Below, piece after piece: positions 26,205 to 35,682 of a stretch of 36,803 bases of DNA. Below the pieces are notes generated by a model. The model did not search any database. It saw nothing but the letters and a program-made list of their open reading frames with translations, and was not told the DNA's origin. Source of the stretch: Gammaproteobacteria bacterium. GTDB lineage: Bacteria > Pseudomonadota > Gammaproteobacteria > JAKEHO01. The position numbers and the translations under genes were made by a program. The stretch covers positions 1 through 36,803 of the forward strand of contig JAKEHO010000090.1 in assembly GCA_022614965.1 (NCBI GenBank), written 5' to 3'. How positions within the stretch are numbered: position 1 is the first letter of the stretch; the number at the start of each line of letters is the position of its first letter.

Positions 26205-28907
26205 TCAGTGCGCTTCATCCCAGTTATTGCCAACGCCGATACCAACGACGAGTGGCACAGACAAATCCGCCGCGTTCTCCATGATTTGGCGAACTTTGTC
26301 GGTTGCCGCATCGAGTGCTTCGTCAGCGATCTCGAACACCAGCTCATCATGTACCTGCATGACCATTTTCGCATCAATCGCGCTTTCGGTTAACCACGCA
26401 TCTACTGCGATCATCGCGCACTTTATGATATCAGCTGCGGTCCCTTGCATAGGAGCATTAATCGCCGTTCGCTCCGCATACTGCCGACGTTGAGCGTTGC
26501 GGGCATTAATATCCGGGAGATAGAGACGGCGCTTGAACACCGTTTCCACAAAGCCTTGCGCGCGAGCCTTGGCACGTGTCGCCTCCATAAAGGCTTTAAC
26601 GCCAGGATAACGATTAAAATATCGATCAACGTACACCTGTGCGGAACTTCGGTCGATCCCTAACTGCTTCCCCAACCCGAAGGCAGACATGCCGTAAATG
26701 AGCCCGAAGTTGATCGCCTTGGCAGCTCGGCGCTGTTCGCTGTTCACCTCTGCCATCGGCATACCGAAAACCTCTGCCGCTGTGGTCGTATGGATGTCCG
26801 CGCTGTTCGCAAAGGCTTCTTTGAGCCCTTGGTCACCTGATAGATGCGCCATGATACGTAACTCAATTTGGGAGTAATCTGCGGCAAGTAACCGGTACCC
26901 CGGCGCAGCGATAAATGCCTGCCGGATACGCCGGCCCTCGGTGGTGCGCACCGGAATATTTTGTAAGTTAGGGGCGGACGATGACAGCCGACCAGTAGCC
27001 GCCACCGCTTGATGGTAGGAGGTATGCACACGTCCGGTACGCGAGTTGATCTGGATCGGCAATTTATCGGTGTATGTGGACTTTAGCTTCGTCACCGCCC
27101 GATGTTCCAGGATCAGCTTAGGCAGGGGATAATCCAAAGCAAGATCCTGAAGGACGGACTCGGCAGTGGACGGCGCTCCCTTGGGCGTCTTGGCAAGCAC
27201 GGGTAACTGCAGCTTGTCGTAGAGGATGGTCTGAATCTGCTTGGGGGACCCCATGTTGAACGCTTGACCCGCAAGATCGTGGGCTTCACGTTCGATCTCA
27301 CGCGCACGGACCGCAAGTTCCTTGCTCTGCCGCTCCAATAACGCAGGGTCCACCATGACTCCATTTCGTTCCATGCGCGAGAGCACGGGTATCAGCGGAA
27401 TTTCAATGCCCTCAAAGAGGCCCCGCAAGCCGGGCTCCGCCTCCAACTTTGGCCACAATGCCTGATGTAGCCTTAAGGCGACATCGGCGTCCTCGGCCGC
27501 ATAGGGGGCCGCGTTCTCAAGGGGAACCCGGTTAAAGGGAAGCTGTTTAGCCCCCTTGCCCGCAACGTCTTCGAAGTGAATGGTCTCTGCACCGAGATAT
27601 TTCAAGGCGAGTGAGTCCATATCGTGTCGCGTCGCTGTGCTGTCGAGAACATAGGATTCAAGCATCGTGTCGAAGCGGATCCCTTTTAGCGCGATGTCGT
27701 GGTTGGCGAGCACGCTCATATCGAATTTCAGATTATGTCCAAGTTTTGCCCGGCCGGGGTCTTCCAGAAGCGGGCGAAGAGGCCTTAACACCGCGTGCCT
27801 CGATAATTGCTTTGGTGCCCCCTCATAGTCATGTGCCACTGGCACATAGGCCGCTTCTCCCGGGCTAACCGCGAAAGAAACGCCCACAACTTCAGCCTCA
27901 ATGTAATCCAGGCTGTTAGTCTCGGTATCGAAGGCGAACACCTCAGCCTTTTGCAAACGCTCGATCCACGACTGCAATTCATGTTTAGACCGCACGATCT
28001 TATAATCGCGCCGGTGCCGTGCTTTCCGTAGCTTCGCATCAGGGGCCGCATCCGGGGCATTGTTGTACTCGGATAACCATGACTTAAATTCGAGGCGCGT
28101 AAACAATTCCTGCAATGCAATGCGATCCGGTGCTCTTGGCGTAAGGTTCTTAGGTTTCTCCCCAAGCGGCACGTCGGTGCGCAGAGTCACCAGCTCGCGC
28201 GAAAGGGGAAGCTTATCTAGACTCGCACGCAGATTCTCTCCTACCTTACCCGGGATCTCGTCAGCGTGGGCCATTATCGAATCCAGAGAATGGTAGGTCT
28301 TCAGCCATTTAACAGCGGTCTTTGGGCCAACCTTGGGAACACCGGGAACATTATCCACACTGTCCCCAATCAGGGTGAGATAATCCACCATTAACGAAGG
28401 TGGGATGCCGAACTTGCGCTGCACACCATCAACATCCAAGACCGCATTGTTCATCGTATCAACAAGACAGACATGCTCATCCACCAATTGCGTCAGATCC
28501 TTATCGCCCGTCGAGATAACAGTCGCAAGGCCTTCCGCCTTTGCCTTTATTGCGAGCGTGCCTATGACATCATCCCCTTCCACGCCCTCGACCATCAATA
28601 CGGGCAGTCCCATGGCACGTATGACTTCATGCAACGGCTTCAACTGACTGACGAGCTCGGCCGGCATAGGCGGTCGGTGCGCCTTATATTCAGGATAAAG
28701 CTCGTCACGAAAGGTTTTGCCCTTTGCGTCGAATACGACCGCCATATAAGCTGGCTGGTAGTCCTTTTTCAATTTGCGCAGCATGCCGATCACACCATAG
28801 ATCGCCCCGGTTGGTTCGCCTCTCGAGTTGGCTAGCGCAGGCAGAGCGTGAAATGCCCGATATAGATAGGATGAACCGTCTACCAGCACTAATGTGGTCT
28901 TGCTCAT
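26205..28907 (-). CDS. polA: DNA polymerase I
   Basis: Repair and Okazaki-fragment polymerase with all three domains over 900 residues. Residues 1-290 are the 5'-3' exonuclease (LVDGSSYLYRAFHAL, EGDDVIGTLA, ISTGDKDLTQLV, GDSVDNVPGV). Residues 300-500 are the 3'-5' proofreading domain, with FDTETNSLD (326-334), HNLKFDMSVL (about 391-400) and AAEDADVALRL (470-480), so the metal ligands of an active exonuclease are kept. The polymerase domain holds ATGRLSSSAPNLQNIP, DYSQIELRIMAH (677-688), the O-helix region RRAAKAINFGLIYGMS, and MQVHDELVFE near the end. Transcribed away from the DUF2782 gene across a 293-base spacer. Confidence 0.97.
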   Translation of the reverse strand: MSKTTLVLVDGSSYLYRAFHALPALANSRGEPTGAIYGVIGMLRKLKKDYQPAYMAVVFDAKGKTFRDELYPEYKAHRPPMPAELVSQLKPLHEVIRAMGLPVLMVEGVEGDDVIGTLAIKAKAEGLATVISTGDKDLTQLVDEHVCLVDTMNNAVLDVDGVQRKFGIPPSLMVDYLTLIGDSVDNVPGVPKVGPKTAVKWLKTYHSLDSIMAHADEIPGKVGENLRASLDKLPLSRELVTLRTDVPLGEKPKNLTPRAPDRIALQELFTRLEFKSWLSEYNNAPDAAPDAKLRKARHRRDYKIVRSKHELQSWIERLQKAEVFAFDTETNSLDYIEAEVVGVSFAVSPGEAAYVPVAHDYEGAPKQLSRHAVLRPLRPLLEDPGRAKLGHNLKFDMSVLANHDIALKGIRFDTMLESYVLDSTATRHDMDSLALKYLGAETIHFEDVAGKGAKQLPFNRVPLENAAPYAAEDADVALRLHQALWPKLEAEPGLRGLFEGIEIPLIPVLSRMERNGVMVDPALLERQSKELAVRAREIEREAHDLAGQAFNMGSPKQIQTILYDKLQLPVLAKTPKGAPSTAESVLQDLALDYPLPKLILEHRAVTKLKSTYTDKLPIQINSRTGRVHTSYHQAVAATGRLSSSAPNLQNIPVRTTEGRRIRQAFIAAPGYRLLAADYSQIELRIMAHLSGDQGLKEAFANSADIHTTTAAEVFGMPMAEVNSEQRRAAKAINFGLIYGMSAFGLGKQLGIDRSSAQVYVDRYFNRYPGVKAFMEATRAKARAQGFVETVFKRRLYLPDINARNAQRRQYAERTAINAPMQGTAADIIKCAMIAVDAWLTESAIDAKMVMQVHDELVFEIADEALDAATDKVRQIMENAADLSVPLVVGIGVGNNWDEAH

Positions 28908-28996
28908 GCTATTGCGCGTTAAAAAGTGCGAAAAAATTACATTATGGATGATTTAGAAAAATCTGCCCATCCCGCACAGTCCTACGAAGAGGTAAT

Positions 28997-29047
28997 TTGT
29001 GGGCCACTCAAGACTGACGTTAGCTCACCTTTGCGATTGGCCCACAA
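28997..29047. repeat. Perfect 10-bp inverted repeat between polA and the DUF2782 gene
   Basis: TTGTGGGCCA (28997-29006) and TGGCCCACAA (29038-29047) are exact reverse complements around a 31-base spacer. The 293-base divergent region holding it has no gene. It also contains two TATACT -10-like boxes on the plus strand around 29099-29113 and a smaller inverted repeat, CGCTCG/CGAGCG, near 29120-29145. It could be an operator, a small RNA or a leader structure; it bears no visible resemblance to Spot 42, the RNA next to polA in E. coli. Confidence 0.45.
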
Positions 29048-29200
29048 GATATCCCCGATCGAGTAGACAAATATAGGGGGGTAGTGGATGCTATCTTTGT
29101 ATACTCATTATACTAAGCGACGCTCGATGCATTCATAGACGAGCGCAAATCGTTGTATGATTATTAAGCGATTAACCGAACTTTTACTGTCTAAATCACC

Positions 29201-29551
29201 GTGAGAACTGCCACACTGCCGTTTTACGTCATGGCGCTCTCGGCAGCCTTTTACGTGGCCGCTGAGCCCGTCAATCCTGACGTGCTACAGCCAGTACCCG
29301 AACCCCCGCCGTTGCCAGAGCCGGTACAGAGTGGTGAGGTCCTAGAGCCCGAGATCACTATCATCCAAAAAGAGGAAACCACAATTCAGGAATACCGTAT
29401 AAATGGAACTTTGTACATGGTAAAAGTCCTACCACGGATTGGATTACCTTACTACCTCATAGATCAGGACGGCGACGGGCTGCTGGAGACCCAACTGAGC
29501 GGAATCTATACTGATCCAATCGTCCCTCAATGGATCTTGTACCGCTGGTAG
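29201..29551 (+). CDS. DUF2782 family secreted or periplasmic protein
   Basis: The 116-residue product starts at a GTG and has a short N-terminal hydrophobic segment (LPFYVMALSAAFYVAA) ending in AEPV, consistent with a signal peptide. A Pro- and Glu-rich linker follows (PVPEPPPLPEPV), then a compact domain with VTIIQK-like ITIIQKEETTIQEYRING, MVKVLPRIGLPYYLID and PQWILYRW at the C-terminus. These are features of DUF2782, a family of unknown function commonly encoded between polA and thrB in Gammaproteobacteria. No enzymatic motif is seen. A partial calcium-binding-like DQDGDG is present, but this may be coincidence. Confidence 0.82.
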   Translation: MRTATLPFYVMALSAAFYVAAEPVNPDVLQPVPEPPPLPEPVQSGEVLEPEITIIQKEETTIQEYRINGTLYMVKVLPRIGLPYYLIDQDGDGLLETQLSGIYTDPIVPQWILYRW

Positions 29552-29701
29552 ATGCATAAAACCGATAGCGTACTCCGTGATTTCACTGATCTCAGTTAAG
29601 GCGCACGAATAACAACAAGATTTGCTTGGCTAGGTGCGAGTAGCGGAAGCTCCCCCTCATTGCCATCCGGGTCTAGTCATCGCCAATAGCAAACGAACCG
29701 C

Positions 29702-30655
29702 ATGTCCGTCTATACACCTGTCTCACGCCAAGAACTTCAAAAATTTTTAGGCCACTATTCGCTTGGGGAGTTACGCCATTTCGAAGGTATCAGCGAAGGC
29801 ATTGAAAACACCAACTATTTCGTCGCCACCACTAAAGGCGAATTCGTACTGACCCTGTTCGAATGGTTGGAGCCGGCTCAGCTCCCGTACTTTCTCGAAC
29901 TGATGGCCTTTCTTTCCGAGAAGCATATGCCAAGTGCACACCCGATCGCCGACAAGAGCGGCAACTATCTGCGCCAACTTAACGGCAAGGCGAGCGCCCT
30001 TGTACAACGTCTAACGGGTACCAGTGTCACGGCACCAACGGAACGCCAATGCTTTGCCATTGGCGAGTTCATCGGTCGGATGCATACCGCAGGTGCACAA
30101 TTTCGGCTACACAGAGAAAACGATCGCGGACCGCGCTGGTGGAAAAACACGGCAGCGAAAGTGCAATCCACCCTATCTGCGGAAGATGCATCGCTGCTTA
30201 GACGCGAACTTGAGTACCAATCACAATTCCGTCATCACAGACTGTCGCGGGGCGTAATCCATGCGGATCTGTTTCGCGATAACGCTCTATTCGTGGGCGA
30301 CCGTTTGACTGGTGTGATCGACTTCTACTACGCCTGTAATGACGTCCTGATCTATGACCTCGCGGTGACCGTGAATGACTGGTGCAATAGCGACAATGGC
30401 GATATCTACCCCGACCGCGCGCGGGCCATACTGCGTGCCTATGCGCAACGGTATCGACCTATAGAACCAGACGAACTCGATGCGTGGCCGGTCATGTTGC
30501 GGGCGGCTGCACTCCGATTCTGGCTATCACGGCTGCATGACATGCACTTCCCGCGGCAAGGCGAGATCACTCACATTAAAGATCCGGATGTCTTCAAACG
30601 AATCCTACGCCACCGCGTTGAGCACACCGATGCTCTGCGCCATCTGTGGAACTGA
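29702..30655 (+). CDS. thrB: Homoserine kinase, APH-fold type
   Basis: Phosphorylates homoserine on the way to threonine, whose product feeds ilvA elsewhere in the window. This 317-residue enzyme is the aminoglycoside-phosphotransferase-fold type (ThrB/ThrH class of Pseudomonas-like bacteria), not the GHMP type of E. coli. It shows GIENTNYFVATTKGEFVLTL (nucleotide loop), VIHADLFRDNALF (catalytic Asp and Asn), and GVIDFYYACNDVLIYDLA with the metal-binding Asp. The ATG at 29702 gives the family start YTPVSRQEL. It lies 150 bases after the DUF2782 gene. Confidence 0.93.
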   Translation: MSVYTPVSRQELQKFLGHYSLGELRHFEGISEGIENTNYFVATTKGEFVLTLFEWLEPAQLPYFLELMAFLSEKHMPSAHPIADKSGNYLRQLNGKASALVQRLTGTSVTAPTERQCFAIGEFIGRMHTAGAQFRLHRENDRGPRWWKNTAAKVQSTLSAEDASLLRRELEYQSQFRHHRLSRGVIHADLFRDNALFVGDRLTGVIDFYYACNDVLIYDLAVTVNDWCNSDNGDIYPDRARAILRAYAQRYRPIEPDELDAWPVMLRAAALRFWLSRLHDMHFPRQGEITHIKDPDVFKRILRHRVEHTDALRHLWN

Positions 30656-30725
30656 TGGCGATGGATAGCACGCCCTATGCTTACTCCAACTTTGCCACAT
30701 TTCGCCGTGCTCTGCCGGCCTACCC

Positions 30726-32096
30726 TCATCTAATCAAAAATAAGGACGCAAGGCCGAGAAAGGCCATGAAGCCTACAACATCCGTTACCGTTGTCAGGAT
30801 CACGCCCCCTGCAATCGCTGGATCAACCCCGAGACGCTTCAGCGCAAGTGGGATCAGTGCGCCAGAAGCGGCCGCTGCCAGGAGGTTGATCACCATGGCA
30901 AGCCCAATGATGAGCCCAAGCCCGACGTCCCTATACCACAGGATCACGATTCCACCCACAACCATGGCCCAGATGAGGCCATTGAAGAGACCCACGACGA
31001 GCTCTTTCAGCATGAGCCAAGGCGCATTCGCGGCACCAAGCTGGCCTACGGCAATACCGCGAATCGCAATGGTAAGCGTCTGAACGCCGGCAATACCCCC
31101 CATGCTCGCCACAATGGGCATAAGTACAGCCAGCGCCACGAGTTGCTGGATGGTCGCCTCAAAGCGACCGATCACCCAGGCGGCCAGGAAGCAGGTAGCC
31201 AAATTAATGCCGAGCCAGACGGCGCGCCGTCTGGTACTGACCACAATGGGTGCAAACATGTCATCTTCCTCACCCAATCCTGCGAGGCTCATTAAGGAAT
31301 GATCAGCGCGTTCTTGAATGACATCAACGACATCATCTATGGTGATGCGCCCAAGCAGGACACCTGCCTCATTCACCACAGCGGCTGACACGAGATCGCG
31401 CTGCTCAAATAGTTTCGCCACATCGACTGCGGGGAGGCTGGCGGGTATACCCTCGATATCCTGCACCATCAACTCACCGACGGTTGCCTCTGGATCCCGG
31501 ATGAGCACTTCTGACAAGGGCAGCACACCAAGATATTTGCCCTCCCGGTCAACCACCATCAGCTGGTCCGTCTTTTCCGGGATCGCGCCCCTGAGGCGCA
31601 GATAGCGGGAGACGACGTCGAGTATTACGTCAGCGCGCACGGTCACCACATCCGTATTCATCAAGCCGCCAGCAGTATCCTCGGAATAGGTCAGTACGGA
31701 TGCCAATCGCTGGCGGTTCTGCTCATCCATCGCAAGCAGCACCTCGTCCACGACAGGCTCAGGCAGATCCTGAAGGATGTCTGCCGCGTCGTCGGTATCG
31801 AGATGCTGGGTTACCGCTGCCACCTCCCGCGGTGCCATGTCTTCGAGTAGCCCGGCGCGCACTTTGTCCTGACACTCTGACAGCACCTCACCCTCTATGT
31901 CCGGGCGAACAAGCTCCCAGACCATCCCGCGCTCATTCGGGGGGAGCGATTCCAGGACATCGGCAATCTGGGATGGATGCAGGGTCGCGATCAGATCCTG
32001 CACCTGCGTCTCCGCTCCCGCCTCTAATGCCTCGTGGAGTAGGTGCAGTGAATCCTGGATATCCGGCGTCTTTTCTTCGTCGGCCGTTGTGCTCAT
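30726..32096 (-). CDS. mgtE: Magnesium transporter MgtE
   Basis: Inner-membrane Mg2+ channel gated by cytosolic Mg2+ sensing. The 456-residue protein has the helical N domain (HPSQIADVLESLPPNER and following), paired CBS domains at about 140-265 (SEDTAGGLMNTDVVTV and VTIDD-like ITIDDVVDV), the plug helix, and five C-terminal membrane helices. The pore signature reads PIVASMGGIAGVQT, and the selectivity-region Asp is found in VTDVVGFMAFLG. The Ile in MGGIAG, where some family members have Asn, is as I recall common in this class. It converges on thrB and lies downstream of ptsI on the same strand. Confidence 0.95.
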   Translation of the reverse strand: MSTTADEEKTPDIQDSLHLLHEALEAGAETQVQDLIATLHPSQIADVLESLPPNERGMVWELVRPDIEGEVLSECQDKVRAGLLEDMAPREVAAVTQHLDTDDAADILQDLPEPVVDEVLLAMDEQNRQRLASVLTYSEDTAGGLMNTDVVTVRADVILDVVSRYLRLRGAIPEKTDQLMVVDREGKYLGVLPLSEVLIRDPEATVGELMVQDIEGIPASLPAVDVAKLFEQRDLVSAAVVNEAGVLLGRITIDDVVDVIQERADHSLMSLAGLGEEDDMFAPIVVSTRRRAVWLGINLATCFLAAWVIGRFEATIQQLVALAVLMPIVASMGGIAGVQTLTIAIRGIAVGQLGAANAPWLMLKELVVGLFNGLIWAMVVGGIVILWYRDVGLGLIIGLAMVINLLAAAASGALIPLALKRLGVDPAIAGGVILTTVTDVVGFMAFLGLASLFLIR

Positions 32097-32386
32097 CGTT
32101 CTGCGGCGCCTAAAAAGCGGGATACTTTATCAAGAGCAGTATGGCATGTTTAAGGAAGCCTCGACAGGCGAACGCGAGGCACGAGGCTCCGTAGGGCGCT
32201 CGGCAAACGAGGCTTGTATTGCACTTCCCATCCATCTCATAACGCAGCACCGTCAACGCCGGTTGGTAGATCCGCTCGAGCGATCACCTTAACCTGAGGA
32301 AGGGGAATTGGCGCTCTGGGATGGGAATGGCAGAGTCTCGCTCCTACCGTCACGACCCTTTAGAAAAGCGAGTAGTTCCGTGCCTC
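32097..32386 (-). other. 290-base spacer between ptsI and mgtE with repeated CGAGGC
   Basis: No gene is seen. The plus strand carries GCCTCG at 32158 and CGAGGC at 32175, 32182 and 32208; the outermost pair forms an 8-bp inverted repeat (AAGCCTCG 32156-32163 with CGAGGCTT 32208-32215). It is the leader side of mgtE and may hold its promoter or a binding site; only weak -35/-10 matches are found. No terminator with a clear U-run follows ptsI. Confidence 0.35.
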
Positions 32387-34135
32387 TCAGTGAGTTCGCT
32401 GATTGATATGCTGCATGAGCTCTGCAGTGTCGATGCCACTTCTGCTCTTCAAGGCTTTCTTCGCAAGATAGGTCAGTTCATTCACCCGGCTTGCCATGAT
32501 GATCTGTTTGATCTCCAAGAGCACGGCGGGATGGACGCTGAACTCCCGCAGCCCGAGCCCAAGCAAAAGTCGCGTGTACCGCGTGTCACCCGCCATCTCG
32601 CCACACATCGCCACCGGGATCTTCGCCTTCTGGCCAGCCTCAAGTGTCATGTGGATAAGCCTTAATACGGCTGGGTGCAGCGGGTCGTAGAGATAATTGA
32701 CCTCATCACTCACACGATCAATCGCCATGGTGTATTGGATCAAATCGTTGGTCCCTATGGACAGGAAATCGAGTTCGTTCGCAAACACATCTGCACAAAT
32801 GGCTGCCGCGGGTACTTCGATCATGGCCCCGATCGGCATATGGGGATCAAACTCGATGTGTGTCTCGTGTAGCTCATCACGAATCGACTCGATCATCTCC
32901 ATTACCTGTGACATTTCCTGAATATTAGAGAGCATAGGGATCATCATACGTACCGAACCCATACTGGAGGCACGAATGATCGCCCTGAGCTGTGGCCGAA
33001 ACAGCGATGGCTCCTTTAGGCATAAGCGGATAGCTCTAAGCCCGAGTGCCGGGTTTGACGGCACCGGGCCCGCTTGGCGTCCCCCCCCATCGACCTGCTT
33101 GTCGGCGCCAAGATCAAGGGTGCGAATGGTCACTGGAAGACCATTCAAGGCCTTCAGCACATCCACGTAGGCACGGAGATGCTCGTCCTCATCCGGTGGC
33201 GCTTCACGGTTCATATACAAGAACTCGGTGCGGTACAGCCCCACGCCGGTGGCCCCGACCTTATGTACAGCGGCGAAGTCCTTAGGCAATTCGACATTAG
33301 CCTGCAGCTCAATGGTAACTCCGTCGTGGGTCACTGCGGGCGCTTCCTTAAGCTTGATTAAGAGGGCGTAGGAACGCTTTTCCTGCTTCTGCCGTTTGCG
33401 GTAGTGCGACTGCGTGCGATCGTCTGGATCGACGATCACAACACCTTCAGTACCATCAAGGATGACTACGTCATCGTCGCGAATATAACGCCTCGCTTGG
33501 TGCAATCCGACGATGGAGGCGATCCCTAAACTACGGGCAAGGATGGCCGTATGCGAGGTCGGCCCACCGTATTCCGTTGCGAAAGCGACGATACCGTGAT
33601 GCTGCATAAGAACTGTATCCGCAGGAGCAAGGTCATCCGCCAAAACAATATAGCCATTCAGCCGACTGTCAGGCACTTCATGCCGTAGCGGCGTCTGTTT
33701 GAGCAGGATGCGCTGAATGCGATGCACTACGTGATCCACGTCGTCTTTGCGAGTTCGCAGGTAAGGATCATCCATCTCGTCAAAGACATTGACCAGTGCA
33801 TCGCGCTGCAGCTTGAGCGCCCATTCGGCATTGCACTTGAGCTCACAAATTAGGCGTTTGGGCTCCTGAGTCAGCGCGGAGTCCTCCAGCATGAGTAAAT
33901 GCGTGTCCATAAAGGCGGCGATGTCACCGGCTGTGGCCGCGGGAATGTGGTCACGGATAGCACGCAGCTGTTGCCTGGTCAAAGCGATGGCGGTCTCAAA
34001 CCGCCGCACTTCAACCTCGAGCTGAGCCTCGTCGATCGGGTACTCCGTGATCTCAAGCTGGTTGTGTTCGACAATATGTACCTTGCCTATAGCAATTCCC
34101 CGCGACACACCCATGCCGTGCAAGGCGATGCTCAT
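32387..34135 (-). CDS. ptsI: Phosphoenolpyruvate-protein phosphotransferase (enzyme I)
   Basis: Enzyme I takes phosphate from phosphoenolpyruvate and passes it to HPr. The 582-residue protein has the phospho-histidine H195 in GGPTSHTAILARSLG, the PEP-binding GVGLYRTEFLYM, and the C-terminal SIGTNDLIQYTMAIDR and VAMCGEMAGD. No GAF domain is present, so it is the ordinary EI rather than the EI-Ntr (PtsP) form. Its ATG overlaps the ptsH stop by four bases. No sugar-specific EIIBC permease is found nearby; the phosphate chain probably ends on the EIIA proteins and HPr as regulators. Confidence 0.95.
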   Translation of the reverse strand: MSIALHGMGVSRGIAIGKVHIVEHNQLEITEYPIDEAQLEVEVRRFETAIALTRQQLRAIRDHIPAATAGDIAAFMDTHLLMLEDSALTQEPKRLICELKCNAEWALKLQRDALVNVFDEMDDPYLRTRKDDVDHVVHRIQRILLKQTPLRHEVPDSRLNGYIVLADDLAPADTVLMQHHGIVAFATEYGGPTSHTAILARSLGIASIVGLHQARRYIRDDDVVILDGTEGVVIVDPDDRTQSHYRKRQKQEKRSYALLIKLKEAPAVTHDGVTIELQANVELPKDFAAVHKVGATGVGLYRTEFLYMNREAPPDEDEHLRAYVDVLKALNGLPVTIRTLDLGADKQVDGGGRQAGPVPSNPALGLRAIRLCLKEPSLFRPQLRAIIRASSMGSVRMMIPMLSNIQEMSQVMEMIESIRDELHETHIEFDPHMPIGAMIEVPAAAICADVFANELDFLSIGTNDLIQYTMAIDRVSDEVNYLYDPLHPAVLRLIHMTLEAGQKAKIPVAMCGEMAGDTRYTRLLLGLGLREFSVHPAVLLEIKQIIMASRVNELTYLAKKALKSRSGIDTAELMQHINQRTH

Positions 34136-34401
34136 AGGTCCTCCTCAAACTGGTTTTTTACCAGCTGCGCGAGTTGCGTCACTGCCAACTCTTCATCATT
34201 TCCAGAGGCGACAATCTCGATCTTTGTCCCTTTGCCTGCCGCTAACATCATCACACCCATGATACTCTTGCCACTGACCTCGCGGTCGCCATGGATGACG
34301 TTGATGTCACAATCAAAACTGGACGCGAGCTTCACGAATCGTGCTGCTGATCGGGCGTGAAGTCCAAGTTTATTGGTAATCGTTACCATTCTGCGCATCA
34401 T
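34132..34401 (-). CDS. ptsH: Phosphocarrier protein HPr
   Basis: The 89-residue HPr has the phosphorylated H15 in KLGLHARSAARFV and the regulatory S46 in VSGKSIMGVMML when numbered from the ATG at 34401; both fall exactly on the standard numbering. S46 is the target of HPr kinase, which is encoded two genes away, so serine phosphorylation probably operates here. It starts three bases after the EIIA gene and overlaps ptsI. Confidence 0.95.
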   Translation of the reverse strand: MMRRMVTITNKLGLHARSAARFVKLASSFDCDINVIHGDREVSGKSIMGVMMLAAGKGTKIEIVASGNDEELAVTQLAQLVKNQFEEDL

Positions 34402-34404
34402 CGC

Positions 34405-34806
34405 TTACCGTTCGTCCTCCTTAACGACGAGGAACACACCATCACGTCCGCCGCTAATAGCCTTTTGTACCAGTTGATCAAGCTTAAGATGCGGGTAATT
34501 TAGCACCCGGACTAGCATAGGCAAACTCACCCCTGTGACGATCCGCACATTGTCATTTACGAGGAGGCGCTTGGCGATGTTGCTTGGCGTCGAGCCATAG
34601 AGATCCGTCAGAATTAACACCCCGTCACCCTCATCGAGCGAAGCCACAAGCTCCATGCCCTTTTTCAGGAAGGCATCCGGATCAGCGTCCCGGGAGGCTG
34701 GCAACAATTCGGCCTTTAACGGGCACTGTCCAAGCATATGGGATGCTGTTTCCAGCAACGTGCTACCAATACCATCATGACTAATTATTAAGAGGCCAAT
34801 GCTCAT
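34405..34806 (-). CDS. EIIA-Man-like PTS protein
   Basis: A 133-residue single-domain EIIA of the mannose family, starting at the ATG at 34806 (a GTG lies one codon earlier). The phosphorylatable His is in LLIISHDGIGSTLL near residue 10, and ILTDLYGSTPSN is the second signature of the fold. No EIIB, EIIC or EIID partners are present, which is typical for the Proteobacterial regulatory PTS, in which this EIIA receives phosphate from HPr. Its target is unknown. It lies directly after rapZ, 3 bases or fewer away. Confidence 0.9.
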   Translation of the reverse strand: MSIGLLIISHDGIGSTLLETASHMLGQCPLKAELLPASRDADPDAFLKKGMELVASLDEGDGVLILTDLYGSTPSNIAKRLLVNDNVRIVTGVSLPMLVRVLNYPHLKLDQLVQKAISGGRDGVFLVVKEDER

Positions 34807-34809
34807 CAC

Positions 34810-35682
34810 CTAAATATCCCGATGTCGCACGAGTACATGCTGCAGCTGTTTTGAGAAAATCTCCGATAATTGCTCAACCAGGTAAACAGAACGATGGTTT
34901 CCGCCGGTACACCCAATGGCTACCGTAAGGTAACTCCGATTGCCCGCCTCAAATTGCGGCACCCAAAACCTCAGAAATATGGTCAGCTGTTCCAACATGC
35001 TGGCGACCAAGGGCTGGTTTTCCAGAAACTCGATTACTGCCTTGTCTCTCCCCGAAAGGGGGCGTAGGTGTGTCTCCCAATAGGGGTTCGGAAGACATCG
35101 AACGTCAAAAACAAAATCTGCATCACGTGGAACACCATGTTTATAGCCAAAAGACACGAGTTGAAGTGACAATGACGCCCTGGGACGACGGGCGATGCGC
35201 TCGCGCACCACGTCCCGCAACTCATGCATGCGCGTGCGACTCGTATCAATTCGTATATCTGCGGATTCGGCAAGCGCCGCAAGCAGTCGCCGTTCCATCT
35301 GTATCGCGTCAGCGAGGGACATTGAATGTGATGAAAGTGGGTGTCTGCGGCGTGTCTCGCTAAACCGTTCGATCAGAGTGTCGTCGCCTGCCTCAATGAA
35401 AACCAGTTCAGTCGCAAGTCCGCTCACGCGAAGCTCTGCCATTGCCTGCGGCAAGTGTTGTAATGCCTCCTGAGTGTTACGCGCATCGATCCCGACAGCG
35501 ACGCGATCGTAAGCAGCTTGTGAATTGTTGGTGATCTCCAACGCGAACTGAGAAAGCAAGCCCAGCGGCAAATTGTCGATACAATAGTACGTAAGATCCT
35601 CAAGCGCATTTAGCGCCACCGTCTTGCCAGCACCTGACAAGCCACTGATAATAATCATCCTCCTCTCTTTATGCTCAGTCAC
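34810..35682 (-). CDS. rapZ: RapZ/YvcJ nucleotide-binding protein
   Basis: The 290-residue protein has the Walker A loop GLSGAGKT (residues 14-21), and a second DNLPLGLL stretch, the N-terminal ATPase-like half of the family. The C-terminal half shows FGYKHGVPRDADFVFDVR, LPNPYW, and AIGCTGGNHRSVYLVE, which in E. coli RapZ is the RNA-binding domain that delivers the GlmZ small RNA to RNase E. No GlmZ was sought or seen here. The GTG at 35682 overlaps the hprK stop by four bases (GTGA), with AAAGG upstream; an ATG at 35658 is an alternative. Confidence 0.94.
   Translation of the reverse strand: MTEHKERRMIIISGLSGAGKTVALNALEDLTYYCIDNLPLGLLSQFALEITNNSQAAYDRVAVGIDARNTQEALQHLPQAMAELRVSGLATELVFIEAGDDTLIERFSETRRRHPLSSHSMSLADAIQMERRLLAALAESADIRIDTSRTRMHELRDVVRERIARRPRASLSLQLVSFGYKHGVPRDADFVFDVRCLPNPYWETHLRPLSGRDKAVIEFLENQPLVASMLEQLTIFLRFWVPQFEAGNRSYLTVAIGCTGGNHRSVYLVEQLSEIFSKQLQHVLVRHRDI

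Noticed and set aside
28908..29200. Spot 42-like RNA next to polA
   Set aside because: In E. coli Spot 42 lies downstream of polA and ends in a U-rich terminator; here the region is upstream and has no such sequence.
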